Part shown: one piece after another, positions 34,990 through 45,236 of the stretch | Layout: each line of letters starts with the position of its first letter | Position numbering within the stretch: position 1 is the stretch's first letter | Assembly: GCF_023920705.1 (NCBI RefSeq) | Contig: NZ_CP094657.1 | Location: forward strand, 1,302,001 to 1,366,000 | DNA from: Acinetobacter sp. XS-4 | GTDB taxonomy: Bacteria > Pseudomonadota > Gammaproteobacteria > Pseudomonadales > Moraxellaceae | Length of the DNA stretch: 64,000 nt | Direction: 5' to 3' | Program-made: the position numbers and the translations under genes | The notes under the pieces: model-generated | The model's input: the letters and a program-made list of their open reading frames with translations, nothing else | What the model was told of the DNA's origin: nothing | The model's database searches: none

Positions 34990-36822
34990 ATGATGGGTCA
35001 TTACGTCTATTTAAATCAAAGAAATAATCACGTTTTATATATTCAAAAAATAGGTGTTTCATTAAGTCTGATTTTTTTCATGTCTAAAGTGAACGCAGCC
35101 AGTTTTGATATTGATAAAGACTGGAAGTTCGAGACAAAAACGACATTAAGCCTAGGTGCCAGTTGGAGTACACAAGACCCATCCGTTTCATTACTTTACC
35201 GTCCCGACGCAAACAAAATAGGTAAACAAGGCGCTAGCATTGATGTGAATGGTGATGATGGGCGAATGAATTTTAGTAAATATGACACCATCTCACAGAT
35301 CATCAGAGGCATAACTGAAGTTAAGCTAAATGGAAAACAGCAGGGTGCGGTTATTAGCACTAAATATTGGTATGACCATGCCTATGAGACAGGACAAGGA
35401 GACTTTAAACCCTTTAATGATTCAGCGTGGCCAAGGCTCGCAAAGTTCAAAGGTATTGATTTATGGAATGCCTATATATGGAAAGATTTTGAACTGGATG
35501 GTGAAAAAAACATTAATTTAAAATTAGGTAAACAGACATTAAATTGGGGGAAATCTCAGTTTTTCCAAAACGGGTTAAATTCGGTAAGTGCATTTGATTT
35601 TGCCGCAATCAACCGACCAGGTGGTGATGCAAAAGAAAGAATCATTCCAACCGAAATGTTTTCATTCGACACAAGCATTAATAAAAATTTGAAAATAGAA
35701 GGGTTCTATCAATTTAAATTTAGACCTTCAGTTGTTGATGGTAACGGAATTTTCTTTGAGATTTCAGACTTTGTGCCCGAAAATGCAGGTCCAGTTCTGA
35801 TTGCTGGAGGTGGAGATAAATTATCAGATACCGCAATTCGTTTACGTACCTATATTCCGCGTGCAGAAAGTAGAAAAGCAAAGGATAATGGCCAATATGG
35901 TATTGCTTTAAAACAGACATTACCAAGTTTAAATAATGCTGAGTTAGGTATTTACTATGCGAACTACCATAGTCGCAATGCAAACTTTGATGGAACGGCT
36001 GTAACAGCAACAGGACCCGAACATTTTAATACCGCCAGTTATTTTTCGATCTATCCTGAAAATATCAAAATGTTTGGATTAAGTCTGACTGGGAAAGTTG
36101 GAACAACAACCGTTTTTAGTGAATTAACCCACAAACCTAATCAACCTTTACAACTAAACGGTACAGACATTGTCTATGCTCAAGTGCTATCGGAAGGAAC
36201 ACCATTTGCACCGCCGGGAAAAACTGTTGAATTAGGTCAATATATTCAAGGATATGTACGCTTACCCGTAACACAATTTTCGGTTGGAGCAACTGACAGC
36301 ATATTCAATGTTTGGGGCGCGAATTCACTGACATGGTCTACAGAGTTTGCCTTAAACCATATTGCAGATATTGGTAATCATCGGATTGGTCGGACAGGCG
36401 CATTTGGCCGTAGTGAGCTGTCAACAGGGGCTTATAATCCTGAAACAGGCGACTTTAAATGTACGCCGTATGGTACAGCTCATCTTACCAATGCAGAAAT
36501 AGATAACTTGAATGAACGCTTTTGTAATAAAAATGGTTTTTTTAATGAATGGTCATTTGGCTACCGATTACGTGGCGCATTAAATTATCAAGATATTTTA
36601 CCCTCTACTGTGATTACGCCAAGTCTTAGTTTTAGACATGATGTTTATGGATATAGCCAAAACTTTCAAGAAGGGCAAATGAGTGTAAGTGCAGCGTTAT
36701 CTATGACTTATCAGCAAAAATATACAACAGAGATTGCCTATAATAACTTTTTTGGTTCTAATGAATTTAGCACGATAGATGATCGAGATTTTTTATCATT
36801 AACATTTAAAGCTAATTTTTAG
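34990..36822 (+). CDS. DUF1302 outer-membrane protein
   Basis: 610 residues. GGGAGA precedes the ATG. A longer N-terminal region ends in a signal-like segment (VSLSLIFFMSKVNA-A, cleavage near residue 36). The rest alternates polar and aromatic residues as in a beta-barrel, ending in Phe (LTFKANF). The motif KLGKQTLNWGKS is typical of DUF1302 proteins, which often accompany DUF1329 and catabolic genes for hydrophobic or sterol-like compounds. No DUF1329 gene is here. It may be a porin for the island's substrate. Confidence 0.82.
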   Translation: MMGHYVYLNQRNNHVLYIQKIGVSLSLIFFMSKVNAASFDIDKDWKFETKTTLSLGASWSTQDPSVSLLYRPDANKIGKQGASIDVNGDDGRMNFSKYDTISQIIRGITEVKLNGKQQGAVISTKYWYDHAYETGQGDFKPFNDSAWPRLAKFKGIDLWNAYIWKDFELDGEKNINLKLGKQTLNWGKSQFFQNGLNSVSAFDFAAINRPGGDAKERIIPTEMFSFDTSINKNLKIEGFYQFKFRPSVVDGNGIFFEISDFVPENAGPVLIAGGGDKLSDTAIRLRTYIPRAESRKAKDNGQYGIALKQTLPSLNNAELGIYYANYHSRNANFDGTAVTATGPEHFNTASYFSIYPENIKMFGLSLTGKVGTTTVFSELTHKPNQPLQLNGTDIVYAQVLSEGTPFAPPGKTVELGQYIQGYVRLPVTQFSVGATDSIFNVWGANSLTWSTEFALNHIADIGNHRIGRTGAFGRSELSTGAYNPETGDFKCTPYGTAHLTNAEIDNLNERFCNKNGFFNEWSFGYRLRGALNYQDILPSTVITPSLSFRHDVYGYSQNFQEGQMSVSAALSMTYQQKYTTEIAYNNFFGSNEFSTIDDRDFLSLTFKANF

Positions 36823-36889
36823 TTCAATTATTTTATAAAAAATATAGAAAGACTCGTTATAAATGAGATTTAGACGTGGAGGATAACTT

Positions 36890-37300
36890 TTGAAATTTAG
36901 ATCAAAAATTGATTGGTGGCTTTTATTAATATTCGTTGTTATCACTGCCAATATTCTTATGAAAATTTATGAAGCAAATCATCATTATTCTTTAGCTTCA
37001 AATTTTCCACATCTCGTCATTTATAGTTTAATCATTTTTCTTATTTGGCTCCCCATCTTTAATACTTATTATGTGGTAGAAAACAACACCTTAATGATTA
37101 AGAGTTTGGTATTCCGATGGAAAATTAATATTGATGATATTACCCAAATAGAGCCTACTCATAATCCACTTTCATCTCCAGCACTCTCATTAGATCGACT
37201 CAAAATTTATTATATGAAAAATGGAGAAATTACTTCAGTGATGATTTCACCAAAAGATAAAGAACGTTTTTTTCAAGCCATAAACAAAAGACTCTATTAA
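36890..37300 (+). CDS. Small membrane protein with PH-like domain
   Basis: 136 residues. The start is TTG, chosen because GGAGG lies eight bases upstream. Two membrane helices (about 7-24 and 38-57) are followed by a bacterial PH-like beta domain (about 60-135; TYYVVENNTLMIKS). It lies 67 bases after the DUF1302 gene in the same direction. Function unknown. Confidence 0.72.
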   Translation: MKFRSKIDWWLLLIFVVITANILMKIYEANHHYSLASNFPHLVIYSLIIFLIWLPIFNTYYVVENNTLMIKSLVFRWKINIDDITQIEPTHNPLSSPALSLDRLKIYYMKNGEITSVMISPKDKERFFQAINKRLY

Positions 37301-37370
37301 AGTTGCTTGTTTAATTGCAAACATCAATTACGCTATTTCCATGACGACAAAAAATAAATGGAGATAACCC

Positions 37371-38744
37371 ATGGCGACACGTTTTTTACTGCCAATTTTT
37401 GGCACTACGGTTTTAATTACATTAGCTGGTTGCGCTTCATCCTCTCAATATCCAATTACAGACAGTTATGGGCCAGAACCAAAACTTCCTGAACCTAAAT
37501 CAAGCCTATTGCCGACCGTTAATATAGCCCCAGCAGAAGGCTGGCCGAGTGGGGTAATGCCAACTCCAGCAGAAGGTTTAAAGGTCAAAGCATTTGCTAA
37601 AGGACTTGAACATCCGCGTTGGCTCTATGTACTACCAAATGGTGATGTGTTGGTTGCTGAAACGGATGCCCCGCCTAAACCAGAAGACACCAAAGGCATT
37701 AAAGGTAAAATTATGTCTTTTGTGATGAGACGTGCAGGCTCATCTCATCCAAGTGCAAACCGTATTAGCTTACTTCGTGACACCAATGGAGATGGCGTCG
37801 CTGACCAGAAAAAGGTATTTCTTCAAAACTTAAATTCTCCATTTGGTATGGCATTGGTGGGTAATAACTTATATATCGCCAATACAGATGCATTGGTGCG
37901 TTTTCCTTATCAGGAAGGTGAAACTCAAATTACGGCCAGTGGAACTAAAGTGTTGGACTTACCGGGTGGTCCTTTAAATCACCATTGGACCAAAAATGTG
38001 ATTGCTAACCCAGCAGGAACCAAGTTGTACATTACTGTTGGTTCTAACAGTAACGTTGCTGAAAATGGTCTAGATCAAGAAAAAGGTCGAGCACAAATTA
38101 CAGAGTTTGATATCGCAAGCGGGAAGTCTCGTTCATTTGCAACGGGCCTACGCAATCCAAATGGTATGGCTTGGCAACCTCAAAATGGCAAACTCTGGAC
38201 TGTGGTTAATGAGCGAGATGAAATTGGTAGTGACCTAGTACCTGATTATATGACGTCAGTTCAAGACGGAGCTTTTTATGGCTGGCCTTATAGTTACTAT
38301 GGCCAACATGTTGATGTGCGAGTAAAACCACAAAATCCTGAAATGGTTGCTCGTGCAATTAAACCTGACTATGCACTAGGCAACCATACTGCTTCTTTAG
38401 GCCTCGCATTTTATGCAGCAGAACTCATGCCGCAGTTTAGAGGAGGGGCATTGATCGGTCAGCATGGTTCTTGGAACCGTAAGCCTCATAGTGGTTATAA
38501 AGTCATTTTTGTACCATTTAGAAGTGGTCAACCCTCTGGTCCACCGCAAGATATCTTGACGGGATTCCTCAGCGATAAAGGCAAAGCGTATGGCCGCCCT
38601 GTGGGTGTGGCAATTGATTTTTCAGGTGCCGTGTTAGTTGCAGATGATGTGGGTAATACGATTTGGCGCGTTTCGCCATTTGCAGAAACGACTTATGAAG
38701 CTCCAATGAAACGTGCTATTGGAACCCCGCCAGGTACACCATAA
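37371..38744 (+). CDS. PQQ-dependent sugar dehydrogenase-like lipoprotein
   Basis: 457 residues. A lipoprotein signal ends LAG-CASS (Cys near residue 22). The mature part is a six-bladed beta-propeller of the soluble glucose/sorbosone dehydrogenase type, with [32 protein letters not shown] and [10 protein letters not shown] periplasmic PQQ-dependent oxidase of sugar or alcohol is the family role, but many members have no known substrate. It is the last gene of the block after AraC box 2. Confidence 0.83.
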   Translation: MATRFLLPIFGTTVLITLAGCASSSQYPITDSYGPEPKLPEPKSSLLPTVNIAPAEGWPSGVMPTPAEGLKVKAFAKGLEHPRWLYVLPNGDVLVAETDAPPKPEDTKGIKGKIMSFVMRRAGSSHPSANRISLLRDTNGDGVADQKKVFLQNLNSPFGMALVGNNLYIANTDALVRFPYQEGETQITASGTKVLDLPGGPLNHHWTKNVIANPAGTKLYITVGSNSNVAENGLDQEKGRAQITEFDIASGKSRSFATGLRNPNGMAWQPQNGKLWTVVNERDEIGSDLVPDYMTSVQDGAFYGWPYSYYGQHVDVRVKPQNPEMVARAIKPDYALGNHTASLGLAFYAAELMPQFRGGALIGQHGSWNRKPHSGYKVIFVPFRSGQPSGPPQDILTGFLSDKGKAYGRPVGVAIDFSGAVLVADDVGNTIWRVSPFAETTYEAPMKRAIGTPPGTP

Positions 38745-38921
38745 AGTGTTTTAACGATCATTTATTAGCATGGGCGGCCTTTAGTCTTTATAAGGGCTCG
38801 CCTAAGTGGCTATTATTTAATTTTTAAATAATTGAACGAAAAAAATACTAATTGGACTTTATAAGCCAACTTCTCAAAAATGAATATGTGAAAACGATAA
38901 TGATGTTTAAGGAACAAACAC

Positions 38922-40199
38922 ATGAATACACATATTCGAATTGCTGTGGTCGGTGGTGGTATAGCTGGTCTAGCTTTAGCAAGTAATTTAAGTAAATACG
39001 CCCATTTAGATGTCCAAATGTTTGAATCTGCACCTCAGTTTTCTGAAATTGGGGCAGGGATTTCTTTTGGTGCCAATGCAGTCAAAGCGATTGAACTGTT
39101 AGGTTTAGCCAACGAATATCACGCAATTGCAGATAAGGTATCTGCACCATTTCAAGATGTTTGGTTTCAATGGCGCAATGGTTATACCGATGAATATTTA
39201 TCTGCATCGATCGCGACAGGTGTAGGACAGTCATCTGTTCATCGTGCTGATTTTCTTGATGCCATTATTCCTCACATGCCTACGCAAAATGTTCACTTTT
39301 CTAAACGCCTTGAAGCGATTGAAGAAGAAAATGATCAGGTGATTTTGCATTTTAATGATGGTAGTCAGCATGAGTGCGATTATTTGATTGGGGCTGATGG
39401 TATCCGCTCTGTGGCTCGCCAATATGTTTTAGCTTCTCATCATTTACCACCAGTTGATCCACGTTTTTCAGGAACTTGGGCATATCGTGGCATTATTTCT
39501 CACACTTCATTTAAAGAAGCTTTGCAACAAGTAAATGGTGATACAGATTTAGCAGATATTCCCCAAATGTTATTGGGTAAAGATAAACATATTTTAACGT
39601 TCCCAATTCGTAAGGGGGAGCAAATTAATATCGTTGCTTTCTGCTCAAACCGCGAAGATACAGTACTATCAGCCGATACACCGTGGACTAAGCCTGTCGA
39701 TAAAGCTCAAATGCTTTCCGATTTTTCAGACTGGAGTGAAAGCTGCCAAACATTACTCGGTTTAATTGAACAGCCTACCATTTGGGCCTTACATGAAATT
39801 GAAGAACTTTCGACTTATCAAAGTACCTCCGGTCATGTCATTGTCATGGGCGATGCTGCACATGCAATGTTACCTCATCAAGGTGCAGGAGCCGGTCAAG
39901 GTCTTGAAGATGCATTAATCCTTGCGGCCTTATTGTCGACAAAAAGCTTACAAGCAGATCAGTTAGCCGATGTGTCTTCAATATATGAAAAGCTCCGTTT
40001 AAAACGTGCTTGTCGCGTTCAGCAAACTTCTCGTGAGTCTGGCGAAATTTATGAGTGTTATTCAACTCAGTACCCAACGTTTGCCGAAATTGGCGAACAT
40101 CTGGAGCATCGCTTTGATTGGTTATGGCAACACGATCTAGAACAGGATGTTGCAGAAGCACAGCAACAATTACACCTACTAGGAATGGCAACCATTTAA
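38922..40199 (+). CDS. FAD-dependent monooxygenase, salicylate hydroxylase-like
   Basis: 425 residues. The FAD motif VVGGGIAGLALASNL (about 8-22), the central DGIRSVAR, and GDAAHAMLPHQGAGAGQGLEDA (about 308-329) place it in the class A aromatic flavin monooxygenases, nearest in pattern to salicylate 1-hydroxylase (NahG/SalA) or 3-hydroxybenzoate 6-hydroxylase. The next genes, an aromatic-acid transporter and a LysR regulator, agree with breakdown of an aromatic acid, with salicylate to catechol the likeliest step. Confidence 0.85.
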   Translation: MNTHIRIAVVGGGIAGLALASNLSKYAHLDVQMFESAPQFSEIGAGISFGANAVKAIELLGLANEYHAIADKVSAPFQDVWFQWRNGYTDEYLSASIATGVGQSSVHRADFLDAIIPHMPTQNVHFSKRLEAIEEENDQVILHFNDGSQHECDYLIGADGIRSVARQYVLASHHLPPVDPRFSGTWAYRGIISHTSFKEALQQVNGDTDLADIPQMLLGKDKHILTFPIRKGEQINIVAFCSNREDTVLSADTPWTKPVDKAQMLSDFSDWSESCQTLLGLIEQPTIWALHEIEELSTYQSTSGHVIVMGDAAHAMLPHQGAGAGQGLEDALILAALLSTKSLQADQLADVSSIYEKLRLKRACRVQQTSRESGEIYECYSTQYPTFAEIGEHLEHRFDWLWQHDLEQDVAEAQQQLHLLGMATI

Positions 40200-40241
40200 A
40201 TAAATTTTTGTTTTACACACAATTTGCTAAGGAAAGCAATT

Positions 40242-41597
40242 ATGGAAAAACTAAATGCAAATCAATTGATTGATAATGCAAGATTAACGCCATTACATTG
40301 GCGGGTGATCTTGCTGAGTGCGCTCATTATTATTTTTGATGGCTATGACTTAGTCATTTATGGTGTTGCATTGCCTAAGCTCATGCAACATTGGCAGTTA
40401 GATAGTATGACTGCTGGATTGCTGGGCAGTGTTGCATTATTTGGCATGATGTTTGGTGCCATGATTTTCGGTAGTTTGGCTGACAAATTAGAGTCCTATG
40501 GCTTTAGCCGTAAGCGTTTAATTATGTTGTGCGTCCTCATTTTTAGCGGTTTTACGGTGTTATGTGGTTTTGCTAATAGTCCTAAAGAGTTTGCCATTTA
40601 TCGTTTTATTGCAGGTTTAGGTTTGGGCGGCGTAATGCCAAATGTCATTGCCATAATGACCGAGTTTGCCCCAAAGAAATTACGATCAACTTTGGTATCG
40701 CTCATGTTTAGCGGCTATGCGATTGGTGGCATGAGCTCAGCACTTTTAGGCATATGGTTGGTTCCTAAATTTGGTTGGCAAATCATGTTTATTTTGGCGG
40801 GTATTCCACTCATTTCATTACCTATTATTTGGAAATTTTTACCCGAATCAATTGATTATCTGGTTCGCCAAAAAAAATGGAATGAGGTGCGTGATTTACT
40901 TAAACAGTTAGCACCAGAACAAAACATAGCTGATCATACGAGCATCGTATTACATCAAGAAAATCAACAAACTGCGGCTCGGCCTTTGGTTGCTCTTTTT
41001 ACCGAGAATCGTGCTTTAGTCACTGTGTTTTTCTGGCTGAGTGTATTTATGGCTTTACTGATGGTGTATGCGCTCGGTAACTGGATACCAAAACTCATGG
41101 TCGAAGCGGGATATGATTTATCAACCAGTTTGGTCTTTTTATTGGCGTTAAACTTAGGTGGGATGTTGGGTACAATCGGTGGTGGTTACTTTGCTGATCG
41201 TTTTCATTTAGGTAAAGTTATTTGTTCACTCTTCTTAGCGGGGGCAATTTCACTTTACTTGCTGAGCTATGCTTTACCTATGGTCATTTTATATCTCTGT
41301 ATTGCAATTGCTGGAGCCGCGTCTATCGGTGGACAAATTTTATTGCTGGCTTATATGGCTCAGTTTTATCCTTCACCAATTCGCAGTACCGGCATTGGTA
41401 TGGCTTTGGGTGTAGGCCGTATTGGGGCGATTTTAGGTCCGATTTTATGCGGCTGGCTTTTAAGTTTGCATCTACCCATTGAATATAATTTTATCGCGCT
41501 AGCCATTCCTTGTGTGCTGGCAACCTTAAGTGTTATTGCCATAAGTATTTGTAATCGAACCAAACGTGTAATGCTAAATTCAAGTATATCTTCATAA
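40242..41597 (+). CDS. Aromatic acid:H+ symporter (AAHS family MFS)
   Basis: 451 residues from ATG 40242, with AAGGAAAG upstream; a longer TTG frame is unlikely. Twelve membrane segments. The first contains DGYDLVIYG, the Asp-rich mark of PcaK/BenK-type transporters, and the loop 2-3 motif is GSLADKLESYGFSRKR. It lies 42 bases after the monooxygenase and should bring in its aromatic substrate. Confidence 0.9.
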   Translation: MEKLNANQLIDNARLTPLHWRVILLSALIIIFDGYDLVIYGVALPKLMQHWQLDSMTAGLLGSVALFGMMFGAMIFGSLADKLESYGFSRKRLIMLCVLIFSGFTVLCGFANSPKEFAIYRFIAGLGLGGVMPNVIAIMTEFAPKKLRSTLVSLMFSGYAIGGMSSALLGIWLVPKFGWQIMFILAGIPLISLPIIWKFLPESIDYLVRQKKWNEVRDLLKQLAPEQNIADHTSIVLHQENQQTAARPLVALFTENRALVTVFFWLSVFMALLMVYALGNWIPKLMVEAGYDLSTSLVFLLALNLGGMLGTIGGGYFADRFHLGKVICSLFLAGAISLYLLSYALPMVILYLCIAIAGAASIGGQILLLAYMAQFYPSPIRSTGIGMALGVGRIGAILGPILCGWLLSLHLPIEYNFIALAIPCVLATLSVIAISICNRTKRVMLNSSISS

Positions 41598-41686
41598 GAA
41601 TTAAGCATTTTTATTCCTGTAAAAGGAACTAAACTCTAAGCAAAGAAGTTAAAGTCTTTGTTTAGAGTATTTAAAGGATCACAACC

Positions 41687-42577
41687 ATGGATTTAGGTTT
41701 GATTAAAGTTTTTGTCTGCATTTATGAGTCTCGTCATATTAGTAAAGCTGCTGATAAATTAAATTTGAGTCAGCCTTCTGTGACTTATAATTTGAACCGT
41801 TTACGCCGTCAGTTAAATGACGAGTTGTTTACTCGAAGTCGAGGTGGGGTCGAGCCGACAAAAGTTGCACATGAGCTTTATCCAATTTTTCATCAAGCAA
41901 TTTTTAATATTGAATCAGCGATTGCTCAAGCACAGGAATTTCATCCTGAAAACTCAAATAAAACTTTCCGAATTGGACTGTCCGACGCAGGGGAGATTTG
42001 TCTCTTGCCTAGTCTTATCGCTTTTTTGCAGAAAACAGCGCCCCATATTCAAATTGAGATTGAAGAGATTCAGTCGTCTAAGGTTGAACAGTGGCTTATT
42101 GATGGTTTTTTAGATCTAGCCGTATTTAATAGTACGCAGACCATAATGCCTAAAATAGAAACACGTACTTTATTTGAAGAAAGATATGTATGCATTGCTA
42201 GAGCTGACCACCCGAGGCTACAGCAGCAACTGACGTTAGAGCAATATTTGCAAGAAGATCATGTTGCCATCAAGTCATCGACAGGACATATCCAAGTTGA
42301 ACAATATTTAAAAACAATGGATTTGAAGCGACGCATTCGTTTAGAAGTTCCACATTTTAGTGTTTTACAGGGTGTTTTGCAGAGTTCAGATATGTTGGTA
42401 ACATTACCGTCGCGAGCAGCTCGGCATTATCTAGCGCATGGTAATGTCCAAATGTTTGAATTACCTTTTGCCATGGATTCTTTTAAAGTGAGCTTGAACT
42501 GGTTTAATCGCAGTGATGATATTATCGCCAGAAAATGGCTGATTCAATCTGTCGGTCAAATATTTGAAGTTTTATAA
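41687..42577 (+). CDS. LysR-family regulator
   Basis: 296 residues. An N-terminal winged HTH (about 3-62, SKAADKLNLSQPSVTYNLNRLRRQL) is followed by a substrate-binding domain (about 90-295). It is co-directional with the monooxygenase and AAHS genes. LysR regulators of this type, such as NahR and SalR, respond to salicylate, which fits the neighbours. Confidence 0.9.
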   Translation: MDLGLIKVFVCIYESRHISKAADKLNLSQPSVTYNLNRLRRQLNDELFTRSRGGVEPTKVAHELYPIFHQAIFNIESAIAQAQEFHPENSNKTFRIGLSDAGEICLLPSLIAFLQKTAPHIQIEIEEIQSSKVEQWLIDGFLDLAVFNSTQTIMPKIETRTLFEERYVCIARADHPRLQQQLTLEQYLQEDHVAIKSSTGHIQVEQYLKTMDLKRRIRLEVPHFSVLQGVLQSSDMLVTLPSRAARHYLAHGNVQMFELPFAMDSFKVSLNWFNRSDDIIARKWLIQSVGQIFEVL

Positions 42578-42709
42578 GAACTATTTACAACTATTTAAAA
42601 TTTCATTTTCAGATTAAGGGCTTTGATCTGTGAAGTTAAAGTTCTTTCCAATTCATTATTAAATTTTGATAGCATTCGCGTTATACACAATAAGAATTGT
42701 ATATGAATT

Positions 42710-43861
42710 ATGACAGATCAATTAAGAGCAAAATTTGAGAATTTAGAACTGAACGCAGGTTTAGGGAAAATCAGCGCCTTTATTTCAATGTCAGTCAGCT
42801 TACTTTGTCTATTTGGTGCATTATGTTTTTTATTTCCCAGTGTATTAACAACCCCAGAACTCCGTCCTCTTTACGCAAAACACTATCATCTTTTTTATTA
42901 TGGCCTGATTACGGGCATTATTATTAGCGCTAGTTTCGGTGCATTTAGTGCAATTGTTCGTCAAAACCGATATGGCTTTTACGGACTATGTTTTTCACTT
43001 ATAGCAGCAGTTTTGGGCTGTGGTGTAATTGAGGCACCCGTTTTACCAAGTGTACCGTTTTATGCAGGTATCGATTATTTTGTACTGACCTTATTCATTT
43101 TAGCGTTCATTTTTATTCCCCTTGAAGGTTTTTTTGCTAAAAATCCTGAACAGAAAATATTAAGGGTGGGCTGGGTGACCGATATGAAATATTTCATGGT
43201 CAGCCATGTTGGGATTCAATTATTCAGTTTTTTAACGGTCATGCCGATTCAATATTGGATTACACATCTACCTGATAATCCAATTGTGCCTTATGTACAA
43301 GCTCAGCCAATCTGGCTGCAATTTATTGAACTATTAATTGTGGTCGACTTTACGGTGTATTGGTTACATCGAGCCATGCATGAAATTAATTTCTTATGGC
43401 GTTTTCATGCGATTCATCATTCGACTGAATATATGGATTGGTTAGCGTCTTCTCGTTTGCATGTGATAGAAGTGCTGATGACTCGCTTTATTGCGACATT
43501 ACCTATTTTCCTGTTGGGTTTTCATACTTCAGCAGTTTTTGCTTATTTAGTTTTTATTTCATTTCACGCTATTTTCATTCATTCCAATGTACGTTTTCGT
43601 TTTCCATATTTGCGTTGGATTATCGCAACGCCAGAATTCCACCATTGGCATCACTCTTCAGAAAAACCAGCTATTGATAAAAACTACGCTGCTTTTATTC
43701 CACTCTATGATGTCATTTTTAAAACTGTCTATATGCCTAAACATTTGGCAAGTGTGTATGGAACAGTGGGCTATAAAATCCCAAATAGTTTTGTAAAACA
43801 GTTTACATGGCCTTTTAAAAAATATGTAAAACGCTTTTTGAAACCTTGGCGTGATCAGTAA
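42710..43861 (+). CDS. Fatty acid hydroxylase superfamily (sterol desaturase) protein
   Basis: 383 residues. Several membrane segments and three histidine clusters typical of di-iron membrane hydroxylases: HRAMH, HAIHHS and HHWHH. Family members hydroxylate or desaturate lipids such as sterols, carotenoids or fatty acids. The N-terminal 140 residues add about four membrane helices. Single gene, ending at a bidirectional terminator. Substrate unknown. Confidence 0.87.
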   Translation: MTDQLRAKFENLELNAGLGKISAFISMSVSLLCLFGALCFLFPSVLTTPELRPLYAKHYHLFYYGLITGIIISASFGAFSAIVRQNRYGFYGLCFSLIAAVLGCGVIEAPVLPSVPFYAGIDYFVLTLFILAFIFIPLEGFFAKNPEQKILRVGWVTDMKYFMVSHVGIQLFSFLTVMPIQYWITHLPDNPIVPYVQAQPIWLQFIELLIVVDFTVYWLHRAMHEINFLWRFHAIHHSTEYMDWLASSRLHVIEVLMTRFIATLPIFLLGFHTSAVFAYLVFISFHAIFIHSNVRFRFPYLRWIIATPEFHHWHHSSEKPAIDKNYAAFIPLYDVIFKTVYMPKHLASVYGTVGYKIPNSFVKQFTWPFKKYVKRFLKPWRDQ

Positions 43862-43863
43862 GT

Positions 43864-43894
43864 AAAAAAACAGCCTCAATGGAGGCTATTTTTT
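43864..43894. terminator. Bidirectional terminator
   Basis: AGCCTC-AATG-GAGGCT with an A run before and a T run after, between two convergent genes. Confidence 0.88.
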
Positions 43895-43900
43895 AAATCA

Positions 43901-45103
43901 TTATTTGTTTTTAATATTTTTAAAAATCATGAGAAGGGCAATCAGTGCAAGACCAATAATTAAACTTATATAAATATTGGCACTGTTCATAAGTCCGATT
44001 TTACCCACAAAGTAGCCTGCAAGAATTGCTGGAACACTAAAAGCCAAATAGCTTTCAACAAAAAATGCAGCCATTAAACCTGCACGTTCTTCAGGTAAAG
44101 CGAGGGGCATGACTGTGCGGATTGCTCCCATAAAAGCTGTACCAAAACCTACTCCGGTAATAATAGAACCAATAAATAGAACCACGGCACTTGTAAAATT
44201 AATTGCTAAAAATAAAACGGTTGCACCAATGATGATGGATAAAGTACCCGTGAGTAAAATACGAAAATTAGTAGATTTTCTAAGTGTCAGAATCCCTGCT
44301 GCACCTGAGAGTGCAAGAGCCATAAACATAATACCGTTTAGCCAAGCTGAAGATGTCTGAAAAATTTTTGCTAGCAAAGAGGGCATAAGTGATAAGAAAA
44401 AACCACTGACCATCCAAAGCGCAATATTAATAGGGCTAATACTTAATAGAGCACTTCTTGCTTGATGAGGAATAGCCATTTTGGGTTTTAAAGAAGCAAG
44501 TGCACCCGATCTTTTTTTTGCAGTTTCAGGGTTAAAAAAACTTAGAATAAGTTCAAATGCAAACAAAACACATAAAAGTTCAAAAACCAAATGTAATGGT
44601 TGAGCTGAAAATTGCAGAATAAAACATGTAATAAAAACTCCTACTGCCATGCCGACCATTGGAGCAATACTATTAATTAGCGAACCATGATGCTTACTGA
44701 AATCTAAAATTGCGGCTCCAATTGCAGAAACGGCAAGACCTGTTGCAATACCTTGCAAGCCACGTGCAATAAATAACATAGAAACATCGGAGGCAAAAAG
44801 GAAAAAGCTCATTGAAGCCATTTGCAAAAAAATCGCTGCAATAATGACAGGCCGACGTCCGATATAATCAGATAAAGAACCAATAATGAGTAAAGAGGCA
44901 AGTAAGGTAAACGCGTAGGTGGCAAAAATTAAAGTTAAAGTAACAGGCGAAAATTGCCATGCTTGTTGATACAAGCGATATAGAGGCGTAGGGGCACTAG
45001 ACGCCGCCATAAAGGTCATGAGCGTGATTGTGTTTAAGGTCAACGCCACTGTTGAATCTAGCTGAAAAACTGATCCAGACCGTTTTGAACTTGAATTGTT
45101 CAT
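43901..45103 (-). CDS. MFS transporter (drug:H+ antiporter type)
   Basis: 400 residues with 12 membrane segments. The loop 2-3 signature is GSLSDYIGRRPVI. It is divergent from a TetR regulator, with 133 bases between the starts that carry two palindromes. This is the standard layout of a repressor-controlled efflux pump. Natural substrates cannot be predicted. Confidence 0.88.
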   Translation of the reverse strand: MNNSSSKRSGSVFQLDSTVALTLNTITLMTFMAASSAPTPLYRLYQQAWQFSPVTLTLIFATYAFTLLASLLIIGSLSDYIGRRPVIIAAIFLQMASMSFFLFASDVSMLFIARGLQGIATGLAVSAIGAAILDFSKHHGSLINSIAPMVGMAVGVFITCFILQFSAQPLHLVFELLCVLFAFELILSFFNPETAKKRSGALASLKPKMAIPHQARSALLSISPINIALWMVSGFFLSLMPSLLAKIFQTSSAWLNGIMFMALALSGAAGILTLRKSTNFRILLTGTLSIIIGATVLFLAINFTSAVVLFIGSIITGVGFGTAFMGAIRTVMPLALPEERAGLMAAFFVESYLAFSVPAILAGYFVGKIGLMNSANIYISLIIGLALIALLMIFKNIKNK

Positions 45104-45153
45104 ATAAGATGAATAACATAAAAGCGAATATTTAGCTTTTATACATGATTTTT

Positions 45154-45198
45154 ACACTAAAGCAAATCATTAGCTTTAGTGTATTTTGTATATACAAA
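45154..45198. promoter_or_regulatory. Two palindromic operators between MFS and TetR genes
   Basis: ACACTAAAGC (45154-45163) and GCTTTAGTGT (45173-45182) form a perfect 10-base inverted repeat with a 9-base spacer. TTTGTATATACAAA (45185-45198) is a perfect 14-base palindrome. Either or both may bind the TetR protein. Confidence 0.65.
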
Positions 45199-45236
45199 TA
45201 TTATTTTAATCGTTTTTATTGAAGTAGAGTTAATTA

